DNA from: Rikenellaceae bacterium
GTDB lineage: Bacteria > Bacteroidota > Bacteroidia > Bacteroidales > Rikenellaceae
Reading direction: 5' to 3'
DNA length: 64,000 nucleotides
Assembly: GCA_020860245.1 (NCBI GenBank)
Contig: JAJBUQ010000008.1
Span: 20,909 to 84,908, forward strand
Shown in pieces: positions 63,499 to 64,000 of this stretch. The notes below the pieces were generated by a model, which did not search any database, was not told the DNA's origin, and was given only the letters and a program-made list of their open reading frames with translations. The position numbers were made by a program, and so were the translations under genes. Position 1 is the stretch's first letter. Every line of letters begins with the position of its first letter.

Positions 63499-63506
63499 TA
63501 TATTTG
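63499..63506 (+). promoter_or_regulatory. -7 element for the VanZ-like gene
   Basis: TATATTTG, 17 bases before the GTG at 63524. It lies within the 30-base gap between the divergent genes. Confidence 0.55.
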
Positions 63507-63523
63507 TGTTTTAAACGATAGAT

Positions 63524-63925
63524 GTGGTAAATATAATCAAAAAAACAACGGTGCTTACCCTCCCTTTAGTTATAATCGGCATGGTAACTTATGGGTCGCT
63601 CGTATCGGCGGAGAAGCTCCCTTCGGGTAAATGGCTCTCTCAAATACCTCAAATCGACAAGATCGTACACTTTATTTTCTATTTCGCCATCGTTGCAGCT
63701 CTTCGTTTTTCATTTACGGCATTCGGCCGGGGGACGGTAAAAATCAAAACAGTTATTGTCGTATCGGCAATAATTTACGGGGGAATAATTGAGATTTTGC
63801 AGGGAATGTTTTTCAGCAGATCGGCAGACTCGATGGATTTTCTGGCAAACCTCGCCGGAGCGGTCTGCGCCGGATTTTTACTGCCGCAAAGAATTTTTAA
63901 CGTTTTAGGAGAAAAACGTAAATAA
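63524..63925 (+). CDS. VanZ-like family membrane protein
   Basis: A 133-residue protein with four hydrophobic segments, LTLPLVIIGMVTYGSL, DKIVHFIFYFAIVAALRFSF, VIVVSAIIYGGIIEILQGMF and FLANLAGAVCAGFLLP. The conserved VanZ-like points are DKIVHF in the second segment, the E of GIIEILQ and the SADSMDFLANLAG loop. Its role is unknown; VanZ proteins are linked to teicoplanin resistance in enterococci, but most relatives are not resistance genes. The start is GTG; an ATG out of frame sits two bases earlier. Confidence 0.82.
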   Translation: MVNIIKKTTVLTLPLVIIGMVTYGSLVSAEKLPSGKWLSQIPQIDKIVHFIFYFAIVAALRFSFTAFGRGTVKIKTVIVVSAIIYGGIIEILQGMFFSRSADSMDFLANLAGAVCAGFLLPQRIFNVLGEKRK

Positions 63926-63961
63926 AACTGGTAAGCGAATAACAATGAAAAAATAATTCAT

Positions 63962-63969
63962 TATCTTTG
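63962..63969 (+). promoter_or_regulatory. -7 element for a gene beyond the window
   Basis: TATCTTTG, 31 bases before the window end, with no coding frame after it yet. Confidence 0.5.
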
Positions 63970-64000
63970 GAAGTTGGTGATCCGAAAATTTTGTCTAATA

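Noticed and set aside
63524..63925. VanZ-like gene as a glycopeptide resistance determinant
   Set aside because: Membership in the broad VanZ-like family does not imply resistance and no van genes are nearby.
1..64000. tRNA, rRNA, tmRNA, CRISPR arrays, IS elements or prophage genes
   Set aside because: No cloverleaf T-loop pattern in a gap, no regularly spaced repeats, no transposase, integrase or phage structural protein was seen. A covariance-model search could still find a small RNA.

Overview
The window reads as chromosomal DNA of a Bacteroidota species, most likely of the order Bacteroidales. The support is direct: many intergenic regions carry the Bacteroidota -7 promoter element TAnnTTTG, Shine-Dalgarno sequences are mostly absent, the ornithine transcarbamylase is the Bacteroides-type succinylornithine enzyme, and the LptD-like, TPR, DUF4369-thioredoxin and GT3-GT35 proteins are of kinds typical of the phylum. 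A futalosine-pathway enzyme (MqnD) and oxidative-branch TCA genes suggest a lineage other than Bacteroides itself, but the family cannot be fixed by eye. No rRNA, tRNA, CRISPR array, prophage or insertion sequence was seen. Nearly all of the DNA is ordinary housekeeping sequence.

Layout. 1-6430 (minus strand): a two-gene chromate transporter whose first gene has an in-frame stop, succinylornithine transcarbamylase, an outer-membrane barrel and a giant TPR protein. 6549-17087 (mostly plus): GlmM-type mutase, an isopropylmalate/citramalate-synthase-like enzyme, Fe superoxide dismutase, a GNAT protein (minus), a twin-receiver PPDK_N protein, FtsY and a GH28 polygalacturonase. 17153-25645: valS (minus), diverging from lon-tsaE, then icd and citrate synthase. 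25677-32097 (minus): mqnD-waaA and carB-carA. 32518-34834 (plus): smpB, trmH-like and a class III aminotransferase, followed by a 0.5-kb stretch holding a decayed gene. 35374-41458: lptD-like (minus), diverging from amidase, mlaD-like and polyprenyl synthetase. 41459-51904: small envelope proteins, ruvA, a phosphate transporter gene split by an amber codon, a TauE/SafE permease, a PHP phosphatase, GT2, CtpA, a cysteine-rich lipoprotein and LpxH. 51837-63925: a thioredoxin-fold lipoprotein lacking its CXXC, a glycogen gene cluster (GH57, GT4, debranching enzyme, GT3-GT35 fusion), hemW and a VanZ-like gene.

How it fits together. The glycogen cluster appears to hold glucan synthesis, debranching and phosphorolysis, with synthase and phosphorylase domains on one 1416-residue chain. 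LptD, LpxH and WaaA belong to LPS biogenesis, with OmpH-like and MlaD-like envelope factors nearby. CarAB and the transcarbamylase serve arginine and pyrimidine synthesis. Citrate synthase and isocitrate dehydrogenase make 2-oxoglutarate.

The most unusual points are two otherwise intact transporter genes each broken by one in-frame stop, a frameshifted gene remnant upstream of lptD, tandem promoter-bearing repeats before smpB, a perfect palindrome between valS and lon, a structured leader with a strong Shine-Dalgarno before citrate synthase, and several proteins with missing or unusual catalytic parts.
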